From: SLRI01 sp964460465
GTDB lineage: Bacteria > Pseudomonadota > Alphaproteobacteria > Geminicoccales > Geminicoccaceae
Direction: 5' to 3'
Assembly (NCBI GenBank): GCA_964460465.1
Contig: CAYWSB010000002.1
Span: 62,001-126,000, forward strand
Length of the DNA stretch: 64,000 nt
Each line of letters opens with the position of its first letter. Position 1 is the stretch's first letter. The notes under the pieces are model-generated. The model was not told the DNA's origin. It worked only from the letters and a program-made list of their open reading frames with translations, and did no database searches. The position numbers and the translations under genes were made by a program. Positions 7,617-16,178 of the stretch are shown in pieces.

Positions 7617-9371
7617 TCATCCCATGATCGCCTTCTGGCCCTCGGTGTCCTCGACCTCGAGGCGCTCGGGCTTCTTGTGGCTGGCGAGGAGCTGCACTGC
7701 CTGGTCGGCGGCGTCCTGGAAGGGCTCGAGGACGAGGTGGGCGCCGGCGGCCTGCAGCATGGCGGTCTCCGCGTCGTGGCGGTTGGTGACGGCGATGCGG
7801 CCCCGGAAGTGCTGCTCCTCGAGTGCGTTGATCAGGGCGATTCTGGGGTCCTCGTGGAACACGCCGGTGTCGTGCGCCGGCATGGTGGCGATCGCCCACT
7901 TGGCATGGGCGAGCGGCAGGGAGGCCACGAACTCCGGATCCATGGCGTCGCCGTAGACGGCGTCGCGGCCGTCTCTTTGCCACTGGCGGACCGAGGCGGG
8001 GTTGAAGTCCACCCCCAGGACCCTGAGGCCGATGCGCTCGAGCCGGGTGGCAACGGCGGTGCCGAACCGGCCGAGGCCGAAGACGATGGCGTCGAAGCGG
8101 CCCTTGACCTCGTCCTCGACGCCCTGCTCGGCTGGCGTACCCGGTCGCTCGAACAGACCCAGCACCGGCTCGAGCCAGGCGTAGAGGACGTGGCTGTAGG
8201 TGATCATGTAGACGCTGCCGGCAATGGTGATGAGGCCGACGAGCGTGACGAGGCCGAGCGCGCCGGTGTCGACGTGGCCGAGGCTGACGCCCATGGCCAT
8301 GAAGATGAGCGAGAACTCGCTGATCTGCGCCACGGTGAGGCCGGCGAGGAAGCCGGTGCGCTTGCGGTAGCCCATCACCCCCATGATGGCGAGGACGATG
8401 AGCGGATTGCCGACCAGCACGAAGAGCGAGAGGACGACCGAGGCCCAGAGGTTGGCACCGAGGCCGGCGAGGTCGAGCTGCGTGCCGAGATAGATGAAGA
8501 AGAAGAGGACGAGGAAGTCGCGCAACGGGGCCAGGCGCGCGGCGATGGCCTCGCGGTAGGGGGTCGAGGCGAGGGCGATGCCGGCGAGGAGGCCGCCCAG
8601 CTCCTTGCCGAAGCCGACGGCATCGCCGATCGCGGCAAAGAGGGCGGCGATCGCGATGGCGAAGGCGACGAGGAGCTCGGGCGCTCTCGCCATGCGCTCG
8701 GTGAGCGGGTCGGCCGCGAAACGGATGAAGGCGAGGACGAAGGCCAGCATCAGGGCGCTGCCGCCCAGGACCTGCAGCACCTCGCCGAGGCCGCCGTCGT
8801 CACTGCCGGGCCCAGCGATGCCGATCGCCGATAGGACGATCATGGCGAGCACGACGACGATGTCCTGGACGATCAGGAAGCCCAAGGCGATGCGGCCGTG
8901 CAGGCTGTCGATCTCGCGCTTGTCGGAGAGCAGCTTGACGATGATGATGGTCGAGGAAAACGTCAGCGCCACGGCGACATAGATGCTGGTGACGGCATCT
9001 AGGCCCAGCCCCAGGCAGATGAAGAAGCCGATGCCGGCCGTGAACGCGACCTGGCCGAGGCCGGTGGTCAAGGCCACCGTGCCGAGCGTTCTGACCAGCT
9101 TCACGTCCAGCTTGATGCCGACCAGGAAGAGCAGAATGGCGATGCCGAGCTCGGCCAGGAGGTGGATCTGGTCGGGCGACTGGGTGATGTGCAGCACCGA
9201 CGGGCCGGCGATAATGCCGACTGCGATGAAGCTCACGATCAGCGGCTGGCGGGCGAGGACGCCGAGGAACCCCACCACCGCGGCGAGCGTCAGCAGCGCC
9301 GCGATCTCGTAGAAGACGTTCTCCGCGATGAAGTCGGTCAAGGCCGGCTCGGCTCCGCTGCTGGTCCGCAA
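7617..9371 (-). CDS. Monovalent cation:proton antiporter with RCK domain (KefB/KefC-like)
   Basis: CPA2-family exchanger of the inner membrane. About 12 hydrophobic helices fill residues ~15-410, with the family blocks ILLFLVGIKLD, a TFSSTIIIVKLLSDK segment and GKELGGLLAGIALAST. A C-terminal TrkA-N (RCK) domain begins near 428 with IVFGLGRFGTAVATRL, a nucleotide-binding glycine loop, and runs to about 560. It probably exports K+ or Na+ in exchange for protons under nucleotide control. The longest frame starts at a TTG (9371); a second TTG at 9341, giving MTDFIAE, is equally possible. Confidence 0.9.
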   Translation of the reverse strand: MRTSSGAEPALTDFIAENVFYEIAALLTLAAVVGFLGVLARQPLIVSFIAVGIIAGPSVLHITQSPDQIHLLAELGIAILLFLVGIKLDVKLVRTLGTVALTTGLGQVAFTAGIGFFICLGLGLDAVTSIYVAVALTFSSTIIIVKLLSDKREIDSLHGRIALGFLIVQDIVVVLAMIVLSAIGIAGPGSDDGGLGEVLQVLGGSALMLAFVLAFIRFAADPLTERMARAPELLVAFAIAIAALFAAIGDAVGFGKELGGLLAGIALASTPYREAIAARLAPLRDFLVLFFFIYLGTQLDLAGLGANLWASVVLSLFVLVGNPLIVLAIMGVMGYRKRTGFLAGLTVAQISEFSLIFMAMGVSLGHVDTGALGLVTLVGLITIAGSVYMITYSHVLYAWLEPVLGLFERPGTPAEQGVEDEVKGRFDAIVFGLGRFGTAVATRLERIGLRVLGVDFNPASVRQWQRDGRDAVYGDAMDPEFVASLPLAHAKWAIATMPAHDTGVFHEDPRIALINALEEQHFRGRIAVTNRHDAETAMLQAAGAHLVLEPFQDAADQAVQLLASHKKPERLEVEDTEGQKAIMG

Positions 9372-9425
9372 TCGGCGCCGTTATAGCAAGCTTCGCCCGG
9401 CGATGAAGGTCGGCCGGGACCGATT

Positions 9426-10301
9426 TCAGGCGGCCTGTGCCTTTTGCCCCTGGACGAAGGCTGCACGGATGTGCCGCGCCAGCTCCTCGGCGATGTCGGA
9501 GGCGCCGGCGCGCGGCAGATAGAGGCAGATGTGGAAGTCCGGAAGCCTGGGCAGGCCGCTGTCGGGGCCGAGGATGACGAGGTTGGCGGGCACGCAGGAG
9601 GCGAGCAGGGCCGTGACCCCGAGATCGGCCTCGACGCTGACGTAGAGCGGCTGCATCGCGCTGGTCTCGCAAACCGAGCGCCAGTTGCGACCGGCCTTGG
9701 CCAGCCGCTCCAGCACGGCGTTCCTGAAGATGCAGGACTGGTCGCCGAGCGCCACCGGCAGCGGGTCGCGCCGAAAGGCGGTGCCGTTCGGTGCACCGGC
9801 CCAGACGAGCGGGTCGCGCAGCAGCTTCTCGCCGCCGCGCCGGGGGCTCTGCTCGGTCGTCAGGCAGAGGTCGATGGCGCCGTTCTCGAGCTGCTCCAGG
9901 AGCTCGATCGTGACTCCGGCGACGATGAAGACGCGGACGTCGGGCCAGGCCTTGTCGAAGCTCTTGAGGATCGGGGCGATAAACGGCGAGACGATGTCGT
10001 GTGGCACACCGAGCCGGACCTCGCCGGCGAAGTCCGGGGCGGTCATGGCGGCCCAGATCTCGTCGTTGAGGTCGAGGAGCCGCGGTGCCTTGGCGAGCAG
10101 CATGCCGCCGCCGGATGTGAGTCTGAGCTTCTTCTGGTCGCGCTCGAACAGCGGGCGGTCAAGCAGCTCCTCGAGCCGCTTGATCTGCTGGCTGACCGCA
10201 GCCTGGGTCAGGTGGAGCTGGCGGGCCGCCGTGGTCATGCTGCCGGTCTCGGCGACCGCGACGAAGCTACGAAGCAGGCCGGTGTCGATGTTGCGCCGCA
10301 T
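9426..10301 (-). CDS. LysR-family transcriptional regulator
   Basis: 291 residues: N-terminal winged helix (about 5-63) with LRSFVAVAETGSMTTAARQL and LTQAAVSQQIKRLEELL, then a periplasmic-binding-protein-like effector domain to the end. The start ATG at 10301 has GAGGAAA 6-7 bases upstream; a longer frame lacks a better site. It is divergent from a DUF1127 gene, and the intervening 150 bases contain three overlapping dyads with the LysR T-N11-A pattern. Autoregulation and control of the DUF1127 gene are therefore likely. The effector is unknown. Confidence 0.9.
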   Translation of the reverse strand: MRRNIDTGLLRSFVAVAETGSMTTAARQLHLTQAAVSQQIKRLEELLDRPLFERDQKKLRLTSGGGMLLAKAPRLLDLNDEIWAAMTAPDFAGEVRLGVPHDIVSPFIAPILKSFDKAWPDVRVFIVAGVTIELLEQLENGAIDLCLTTEQSPRRGGEKLLRDPLVWAGAPNGTAFRRDPLPVALGDQSCIFRNAVLERLAKAGRNWRSVCETSAMQPLYVSVEADLGVTALLASCVPANLVILGPDSGLPRLPDFHICLYLPRAGASDIAEELARHIRAAFVQGQKAQAA

Positions 10302-10334
10302 GGTCGGTTTCCTCGAGCGGTGGTCGTATCGTGA

Positions 10335-10381
10335 ATAACGATCGCTTATGTTGAGCATAAGAAACATTCGTTTCCCTTATG
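10335..10381. promoter_or_regulatory. Three interlocked LysR-type dyads
   Basis: Dyad 1 is ATAACGATCGCTTAT (10335-10349), dyad 2 TTATGTTGAGCATAA (10346-10360); both fit T-N11-A. Dyad 3 pairs CATAAG (10356-10361) with CTTATG (10376-10381), flanked internally by AAAC and GTTT. Neighbouring dyads share half-sites, so binding could switch between overlapping positions. They lie between the divergent LysR (10301) and DUF1127 (10452) starts. Confidence 0.72.
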
Positions 10382-10451
10382 CTGCAGCGCAGCCTATCTT
10401 GTCAATCGTGGACGGGCGGCAGTGGCCCGTCGCTCATTTGGAGTAGCGACC

Positions 10452-10715
10452 ATGCAGACGGCGACGTTCGAGCGGAACCCGGCGACCATGGGCAGGCTGC
10501 CGCTGGCCCGGCTGCTTTCGCCCTCGGCATTCGGCACCTTTCTCCTCAAGCTCTGGCAGAGCAACCGTGAGCGGCAGCGCTTGGCCGACCTCGATCCGCG
10601 GCTGTTGCGCGACATGGGCATCGACCCCATGGCGGCGGCACACGAGGTCGAGCGGCCGTTCTGGCAGCTCACTGCCCATCACGAGGTCGAGCTGCGGCGC
10701 ACGCTCGGCGTGTGA
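10452..10715 (+). CDS. DUF1127 (YjiS-like) small protein
   Basis: 87 residues. The C-terminal half contains the DUF1127 signature: SNRERQRLADLDPRLLRDMG followed by a conserved EVERPFW. Small Arg-rich DUF1127 proteins in alphaproteobacteria are linked to RNA binding and phosphate or carbon control, but this N-terminally extended form is not characterised. The start at 10452 has GGAG 8 bases upstream. It is divergent from the LysR gene, with shared operator dyads, so it is the most likely target of that regulator. Confidence 0.82.
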   Translation: MQTATFERNPATMGRLPLARLLSPSAFGTFLLKLWQSNRERQRLADLDPRLLRDMGIDPMAAAHEVERPFWQLTAHHEVELRRTLGV

Positions 10716-10813
10716 CACCGCCCGGTCGCGGCTTGTCCGGGACTGCCGGCTCGGCTAGCAAGGCCCGAGCCGGCAGTGCGGCCGGCGATGCGCAACCAGC
10801 CCGGTCGACACTC

Positions 10814-11257
10814 ATGGCGACGACCTCCGCGGACCCCGGGCCCTCGGCCCGGACGGTGGCCCTCATCGAGCGCTACTACGCCGCGTTCAACGCGGGCGAT
10901 CCGGAAGCGATGCTGGGCTGCCTCGCGGACGACGTCGTGCACGACGTCAACCAGGGCAGCCGGCGGTACGGCAAGGCGGCTTTCCGGGCCTTTTCCCAGC
11001 ACATGTCTCGATGCTACGCCGAGCAGCTCCGCGACATCGTCGTCATGGCGAGCGCCGACGGGGCACGGGCGGCGGCGGAGTTCGTCGTCGACGGCCGCTA
11101 CCTCGCGACCGATACGGGCCTGCCCGTGGCCAGGGGGCAGACCTACAGCCTGCCGGCCGGAACCTTCTTCGCGCTCCAGGGCGGGCTGATCGCCCAGGTG
11201 ACGACCTACTACAATCTCCAGGCTTGGCTGGCCCAGGTCGGTGGCGATGGCGGCTGA
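10814..11257 (+). CDS. NTF2-like (ketosteroid isomerase-related) protein
   Basis: 147 residues with the cone-like NTF2 fold pattern: TVALIERYYAAFNAGDPEAM at the N-terminus, an acidic LADDVVHDVNQG strand, and the TTYYNLQAWL C-terminal strand. It resembles the ketosteroid-isomerase-related group that in many alphaproteobacteria is paired with a GNAT gene, as here: its stop overlaps the next start. The ATG at 10814 is chosen over an upstream in-frame ATG at 10712 because the added N-terminus is low-complexity. Substrate or ligand unknown. Confidence 0.82.
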   Translation: MATTSADPGPSARTVALIERYYAAFNAGDPEAMLGCLADDVVHDVNQGSRRYGKAAFRAFSQHMSRCYAEQLRDIVVMASADGARAAAEFVVDGRYLATDTGLPVARGQTYSLPAGTFFALQGGLIAQVTTYYNLQAWLAQVGGDGG

Positions 11258-11855
11258 GCCGGACAGGGTCCGGGTCGAGGCTCGTACCGGTGCGGCGATC
11301 GCCCCGATCCTGAAGGACCTCGCCCGGCTCAGGATCGCCGTCTTTCGCGACTTCCCCTATCTCTACGACGGCGATCTTGCCTACGAGGCCTGGTACCTCG
11401 AACGGTTCGCCGCGGCACCGGACGCTCTCGTGGCCGCGGCCGTCGCCGGCGACCGGCTTGTGGGGGCGGCCACCGCCGTGCCGCTGGTGCACGAGCACGA
11501 CGATTTCCAGGCACCATTCCGCCGCCACGGGATCGATCCGCGAGACGTGTTCTACCTCGCCGAATCGGTTCTCCTGCCGGCGCATCGCGGGCAGGGGATC
11601 GGCCACGCCTTCTTCGACCTGCGCGAGACCGCCGGCCGCCGGCAGAGCTTCGCCACCGCCGCGTTCTGTGCGGTGGTGCGGCCCGACGACCACCCGCTCC
11701 GGCCCGAGGGCTACCGGCCGCTCGACGCCTTCTGGCGCCAGCGCGGCTATCGGCCCGTGCCGGGGATGGCGACCACCTTCCCGTGGAAGGACCTGGGCGA
11801 CGCCGTGGAGACGACCAAGCCTATGCAGTTTTGGACGAAGGCGCTGGAACCCTGA
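11247..11855 (+). CDS. GNAT family N-acetyltransferase
   Basis: About 200 residues with the GNAT core. The acetyl-CoA pyrophosphate-binding loop reads RGQGIG near residue 113, preceded by the beta-4 strand VFYLAESVLLP and followed by AFFDLRE and a C-terminal FWRQRGY strand. The aromatic PYLYDGDLAYEAWYL segment (~33-47) near the N-terminus is typical of the subgroup paired with NTF2-like proteins. The ATG at 11247 overlaps the preceding gene by 11 bases, so translation is probably coupled. The acceptor substrate is not known. Confidence 0.87.
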   Translation: MAAEPDRVRVEARTGAAIAPILKDLARLRIAVFRDFPYLYDGDLAYEAWYLERFAAAPDALVAAAVAGDRLVGAATAVPLVHEHDDFQAPFRRHGIDPRDVFYLAESVLLPAHRGQGIGHAFFDLRETAGRRQSFATAAFCAVVRPDDHPLRPEGYRPLDAFWRQRGYRPVPGMATTFPWKDLGDAVETTKPMQFWTKALEP

Positions 11856-11938
11856 AGCCCCGACCCGACGTCCCGCGAAGGCGCCTGCCGCCCGGGCCGC
11901 CGGCCGGTCCCCTGAATGCGGTCCGGTCCTCCGGCACC

Positions 11939-13261
11939 TTGTGTCGTCTCGTCCTTTGTCTGCAGCTCGCTCTGGCCTTGTTGGCCCCGGCTCCAGCTCC
12001 GGCGGCGCAGACGCTCGATGGCCTCGTCGCCCGGCACGGCTTCGCCGCCGACGCGGTCGCGGTCGTCGTCGAGGAGGTCGAGACCGGGCGCCGGCTCGTC
12101 GATCACCGCGGGGCGGCGCCCGGCCTGCCGGCCTCGACCCTGAAGCTGGTGACGGCGCTCGTCGCCCTCGATGCGCTCGGGTCTGAGCATCGTTTCGTCA
12201 CCCGGCTCTGGATCACGGGTGCGGTGGACGGCGCCGGTCGGCTCGACGGGGACGTGGCCATCGAGGGCGGCGGCGACCCGCTGCTCGACATCGACGGGTT
12301 GATGACCCTGGCCACCGCCCTGCGCGCGGCCGGCGTGCGTACCGTCGCCGGCCGGTTCCTGCTCGACGACGCCCTGCTGCCGCAGTTGCCGCTGGTCAAC
12401 GACCGCCAGCCGATCGATGCCGGCTACAATGCCGGCATCGGCGCCCTCTCCTTGGCCTTCAACCGGGTGCAGCGGCCAGCCGGCGGCGGCTTCACCATCC
12501 CCGCACTGCGCGAGCGCGGGCCCGCCTGGCGCCGGCTGCCGATGGACCGGTCGGCCGTGGTGCCGGTGCAGGACGCAGGTCTGCATGCAGCCCGCGTCTT
12601 TCGCGATCTTGCGGCCTCGCTGGGCGTGGGGCTGTCCGAGCCGGAGCGGGCGGCGCGGCCGGCCGGGGCCACGCTGGTCGCCCGGGTCGAGAGCCGGCCG
12701 CTGCGCGACATCGTCCAGGCGATGCTGCTCTTCAGCAACAACCAGATCGCGGAGATCGTCGGTCTCGCCGCCACGGGGGCTTCGAGCCTCGAGGCTTCGG
12801 CCGCCACCATGACGGTGACCGTCCAGGCGGCGCTGCCCGGGGTCGACTGGCGCGGCTTTCACATGACCAATCACTCGGGCCTCGATCCGCGCGCCACGGC
12901 CACGGCCGACCAGCTCCTGGCAATCCTCCAGCTCGCCGAGCAGCGCCACGGCATCCTGCCGCTGCTGCCCGCCGCCGGCTGGTCGGGCAGCCTGGAGGGC
13001 AGGTTCCGCACGCCCGACGCTGCGCTCCGCGTCTGGGCCAAGACCGGGTCGCTGGACTTCGCCTCGGCCCTCGTGGGGTATGTCCTGCCGGCCTCGGGCC
13101 GCCCCTTGCGGCTGGCCGTGCTGATCACAGACGCGGCCGGCCGCGTCGAGCGCGACGCGGTCGAGGTGCCGACCGCCGCCATGCGCCGGGCGATCGACGA
13201 CTTCACGAGCCGCGCCCGCGACCTGCGCGACGAGCTGGCCGTCTGGGCGCTGGCGCGGTGA
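11939..13261 (+). CDS. dacB: D-alanyl-D-alanine carboxypeptidase/endopeptidase (PBP4, peptidase S13)
   Basis: Periplasmic penicillin-binding protein trimming peptidoglycan cross-links and pentapeptides. The three active-site motifs are present in order: STLK (~65, nucleophile Ser), SNN (~265) and KTG (~367). A long insert between the first two is normal for class C PBPs. A signal peptide CRLVLCLQLALALLAPAPAP precedes the mature part. No ATG precedes the signal in frame: a TTG at 11939 places it correctly, while a GTG at 11783 would overlap the GNAT gene by 73 bases. Start therefore uncertain; identity is firm. Confidence 0.9.
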   Translation: MCRLVLCLQLALALLAPAPAPAAQTLDGLVARHGFAADAVAVVVEEVETGRRLVDHRGAAPGLPASTLKLVTALVALDALGSEHRFVTRLWITGAVDGAGRLDGDVAIEGGGDPLLDIDGLMTLATALRAAGVRTVAGRFLLDDALLPQLPLVNDRQPIDAGYNAGIGALSLAFNRVQRPAGGGFTIPALRERGPAWRRLPMDRSAVVPVQDAGLHAARVFRDLAASLGVGLSEPERAARPAGATLVARVESRPLRDIVQAMLLFSNNQIAEIVGLAATGASSLEASAATMTVTVQAALPGVDWRGFHMTNHSGLDPRATATADQLLAILQLAEQRHGILPLLPAAGWSGSLEGRFRTPDAALRVWAKTGSLDFASALVGYVLPASGRPLRLAVLITDAAGRVERDAVEVPTAAMRRAIDDFTSRARDLRDELAVWALAR

Positions 13262-13264
13262 GCC

Positions 13265-14104
13265 TCAGTCCGGCAGCGTGCTGAGCAGGAACAGGGCGCG
13301 GTTCAAGTCGCCGGGGTCGGCATCGCCGAAGCTCGCGCTGTAGATGCGCTCGAGCAGCGGCGAGCGGAAGATGCGGCTGATGGCACTGTCCACCGCGAGC
13401 CGGAAGGCGGTGTCGCCGAGCGGCATGGCGAGGGCGTAGGGCTCGTGGCTGAACTGCCGCTCGCCGACCCGGAGCTTGTCCGGTGCATCGCTCGTGAGCT
13501 GCAGGAAGACGAGGATGGCGCGATCGGCGAAATAGGCGTCGATGCTGCCGTCCTCCACCGACGCGACGCCGGCCTGGTGGCTGTCGACGCCCACGAACGT
13601 GGCGGTGAGCCCGGCCGCGGTGAGCTCGCGCTCGAGCACCGCCTCGGTGGTGGTGCCGCGGCGCACGCCGATCGTCTTGCCGGCGAGCTCGGTGAACGAG
13701 GCCGGGCCGCCCTCGCGGTAGAGCACACCCATGCCGGTGACGAAGGTCGGCACCGAGAAGTCGACCACGGCCCGCCTCGCCAGCGTCACGGTGGTGGCGC
13801 CGCAGAGGAGGTCGATGCGGCCCTCGGTGACGGCGTCGAAACGGTCCTCGGTTGTCACCTCGACATACTCGACCGCGAGCCCGGCGAGGCCCAGCTGCTG
13901 CTTGAGCTCGGCCGCCACCGCGCGGCAGAGCTCGACCGTGTAGCCGGCGGGCTCGCCGAGCTTGTTCCGGAACGAGAAGGCGATGGCGTCGGTCCGCACG
14001 CCGAGCCGGATCGTGCCCCGCTCCGTGATGCCCGCGAGCGTATCGGCCATGGCCGCCGCGGGCAGGGCCAGAAGAGCCAGGGCCGCGAGCCAGTTCTTGA
14101 TCAT
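13265..14104 (-). CDS. Amino-acid ABC transporter substrate-binding protein (family 3)
   Basis: 279 residues with signal peptide WLAALALLALPAAAMAD. The domain shows family 3 blocks: TIRLGVRTDAIAFSF, EPAGYTVELCRAVA, DRFDAVTEGRIDLLCGATT and GKTIGVRRGTTTE, with the polar-residue pattern of glutamate/aspartate-type binders. ATG at 14104 is preceded by GGGAGG at good spacing; a longer frame would displace the signal peptide. No permease or ATPase gene is adjacent, so it is an orphan receptor here or serves a transporter encoded elsewhere. Confidence 0.88.
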   Translation of the reverse strand: MIKNWLAALALLALPAAAMADTLAGITERGTIRLGVRTDAIAFSFRNKLGEPAGYTVELCRAVAAELKQQLGLAGLAVEYVEVTTEDRFDAVTEGRIDLLCGATTVTLARRAVVDFSVPTFVTGMGVLYREGGPASFTELAGKTIGVRRGTTTEAVLERELTAAGLTATFVGVDSHQAGVASVEDGSIDAYFADRAILVFLQLTSDAPDKLRVGERQFSHEPYALAMPLGDTAFRLAVDSAISRIFRSPLLERIYSASFGDADPGDLNRALFLLSTLPD

Positions 14105-14166
14105 CGAGTGCCTCCCTTGGGCGTCATGAAAGGGCCGCCGCGTCCGGCCTGCGGTCGACACGAGCC

Positions 14167-16152
14167 TCAGGCGAAGGTCATCAGCACCTGGTCGGCACTC
14201 ACCGTGTCCCGGGTGGCAACGGTGACCGAGGCCACCACGGCGTCCCGCTCGGCCTTGAGCACGTTCTCCATCTTCATGGCCTCGAGGATGCAGAGCGTCT
14301 GCCCCGTCTTGACCTCCTCGCCCACCGTCACGGCCACGGCCACGATCATGCCCGGCATCGGCGACAGCAGCATCCTCGAGGTGTCGGGCGGCGGCTTCTC
14401 CGGCATCAGCATCGCCAGCTCGTGCGCCCGCCGGCGGCGGACCATGACCTGGACCGCGGCGCCACGGTGGGTGAAGGCGAAGCCCTCGGGCAGGCGCTTG
14501 CAGCCGGCGGCGATCATCAGGCCGTCGATGCTGGCGCGCGCCAGCTCCATGCCGGGCCGCCAGTGGAGGACCAGCTCCATGGGCGGCTCGCCGTCGAGCG
14601 AGACGGCGTAGGCGCCGTCGCGCTCGACCGCCTCGACCACGTAGGCGGTGCCGTCGAGATAGGCGACGAAGGCGGCGGGCGGCTGCAGCCGGACACCGGG
14701 CAGCTGGCCGCTGATCCGCTGCGCCCGCGCGAGCTGGCGCGCGCGCATGGCCGTCGCCATGGCCACCAGCCGGCGGGCAGCGGCCCGGTCGAGCGGCGGC
14801 GGGGTGAACTTGTCGCCGTATTCCTCGGCGATGAAGTTGGTGGTGAGCCGGCCTTCGGCGAAGCGGGAATGGCCGATCACGGCGTTGAGGAAGGAGAGGT
14901 TGTGGCCCGGCCCCTCGATGACGAAGTTGTCGAGGGCCTCGGCCATCCGCTCGATCGCCGCCGTCCGGTCAGGCGCGTGGGTGCAGAGCTTGGCGATCAT
15001 CGGGTCGTAGTGGAGCGACACCTCACCGCCCTCGACCACCCCGCTGTCGACGCGCACCCCTGGGCCGGTCGGCTCCACGTAGGTGACGAGCCGGCCGGTC
15101 GAGGGCAGGAAGCCCCGGGCCGGGTCCTCGGCGTAGACCCGGGCCTCGATCGCCCAGCCGTCCATGCGGACCGCGGCCTGGTCGAAGGCGAGCTTCTCGC
15201 CGGCGGCGATGCGGATCATCTGCTCGACGAGATCGAGGCCGGTGACGAGCTCGGTCACCGGGTGCTCGACCTGCAGGCGGGTGTTCATCTCGAGGAAGTA
15301 GAAGTGGCGGTCCTTGTCGACGATGAACTCGACCGTGCCGGCCGAGTGGTAGCCGACGGCGCGGGCGAGCTCGACCGCCTGCTCGCCCATGGCCCGGCGG
15401 GTGGTGGCGTCGAGGAAGGGCGATGGGGCCTCCTCGATGACCTTCTGGTGGCGCCGCTGGATCGAGCACTCGCGCTCGCCGAGATGGAGCGTGGTGCCGT
15501 GCCGGTCGGCCAGGACCTGGATCTCGATGTGGCGTGGCTCGAGGATGAACTTCTCGATGAACACCCGGTCGTCGCCGAAGGAGGAGCGCGCCTCGGAGCG
15601 CGCCCGCTCGAGGCCGTCGAGCAGCTCGCTTTCGGCAAAGGCGATGCGCATGCCCTTGCCGCCGCCACCGGCCGAGGCCTTGAGCATCACCGGGTAGCCG
15701 ATCTCCGCGGCGATGCGCCGTGCCTGGTCGGGGTCGGCGATGGCCTCGAGCGTGCCGGGCACGGTCGAGACGCCGGCCTCGCGCGCCAGCCGCTTGCTCT
15801 CGATCTTGTCGCCCATGGCCTGGATGGCGCGGACCGGCGGGCCGATGAAGGTGATGTTCTCGGCCGCCAGCGCCTCGGCGAAGGCGGCGTTCTCGGAAAG
15901 AAAGCCGTAGCCCGGGTGGACGGCATCGGCCCCGGTGGCCCTGCAGGCCGCGACGATCCTGTCGATCTTGAGATAGCTCTCGGCCGCCGGGGCCGGGCCG
16001 AGCAGCACGTCCTCGTCGGCCATCTTGACGTGGAGTGCCCGGGCGTCGGCCTCGGAGCAGACGGCGACCGTCCTGATGCCGAGCTTCTTGCAGGTCTTGA
16101 TGATCCGGCAGGCGATCTCGCCGCGGTTGGCGATGAGGATTTTCTCGAACAC
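14167..16152 (-). CDS. pccA: Propionyl-CoA carboxylase alpha (biotin) subunit
   Basis: 661 residues. The N-terminal biotin carboxylase starts KILIANRGEIACRI, with the ATP-grasp glycine loop KASAGGGGKGMRI and EMNTRLQVEHPVTE active-site block. A middle BT linker (~480-580) precedes the C-terminal biotin-carrier domain with EAMKMEN (biotinyl-Lys ~627). It charges biotin with CO2 for PccB to convert propionyl-CoA to methylmalonyl-CoA. The start is a GTG at 16152, right at the family N-terminus; the same reading frame is open much further upstream inside pccB but that part is not homologous. It follows pccB by 26 bases. Confidence 0.94.
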   Translation of the reverse strand: MFEKILIANRGEIACRIIKTCKKLGIRTVAVCSEADARALHVKMADEDVLLGPAPAAESYLKIDRIVAACRATGADAVHPGYGFLSENAAFAEALAAENITFIGPPVRAIQAMGDKIESKRLAREAGVSTVPGTLEAIADPDQARRIAAEIGYPVMLKASAGGGGKGMRIAFAESELLDGLERARSEARSSFGDDRVFIEKFILEPRHIEIQVLADRHGTTLHLGERECSIQRRHQKVIEEAPSPFLDATTRRAMGEQAVELARAVGYHSAGTVEFIVDKDRHFYFLEMNTRLQVEHPVTELVTGLDLVEQMIRIAAGEKLAFDQAAVRMDGWAIEARVYAEDPARGFLPSTGRLVTYVEPTGPGVRVDSGVVEGGEVSLHYDPMIAKLCTHAPDRTAAIERMAEALDNFVIEGPGHNLSFLNAVIGHSRFAEGRLTTNFIAEEYGDKFTPPPLDRAAARRLVAMATAMRARQLARAQRISGQLPGVRLQPPAAFVAYLDGTAYVVEAVERDGAYAVSLDGEPPMELVLHWRPGMELARASIDGLMIAAGCKRLPEGFAFTHRGAAVQVMVRRRRAHELAMLMPEKPPPDTSRMLLSPMPGMIVAVAVTVGEEVKTGQTLCILEAMKMENVLKAERDAVVASVTVATRDTVSADQVLMTFA

Positions 16153-16178
16153 GGGCGGTTCCCCCGAAAGCGCTGCCG

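Noticed and set aside
7256..7627. 123-codon plus-strand frame after the palindrome
   Set aside because: Its sequence is the antisense of the DUF29 coding segment, which has clear family similarity on the other strand.
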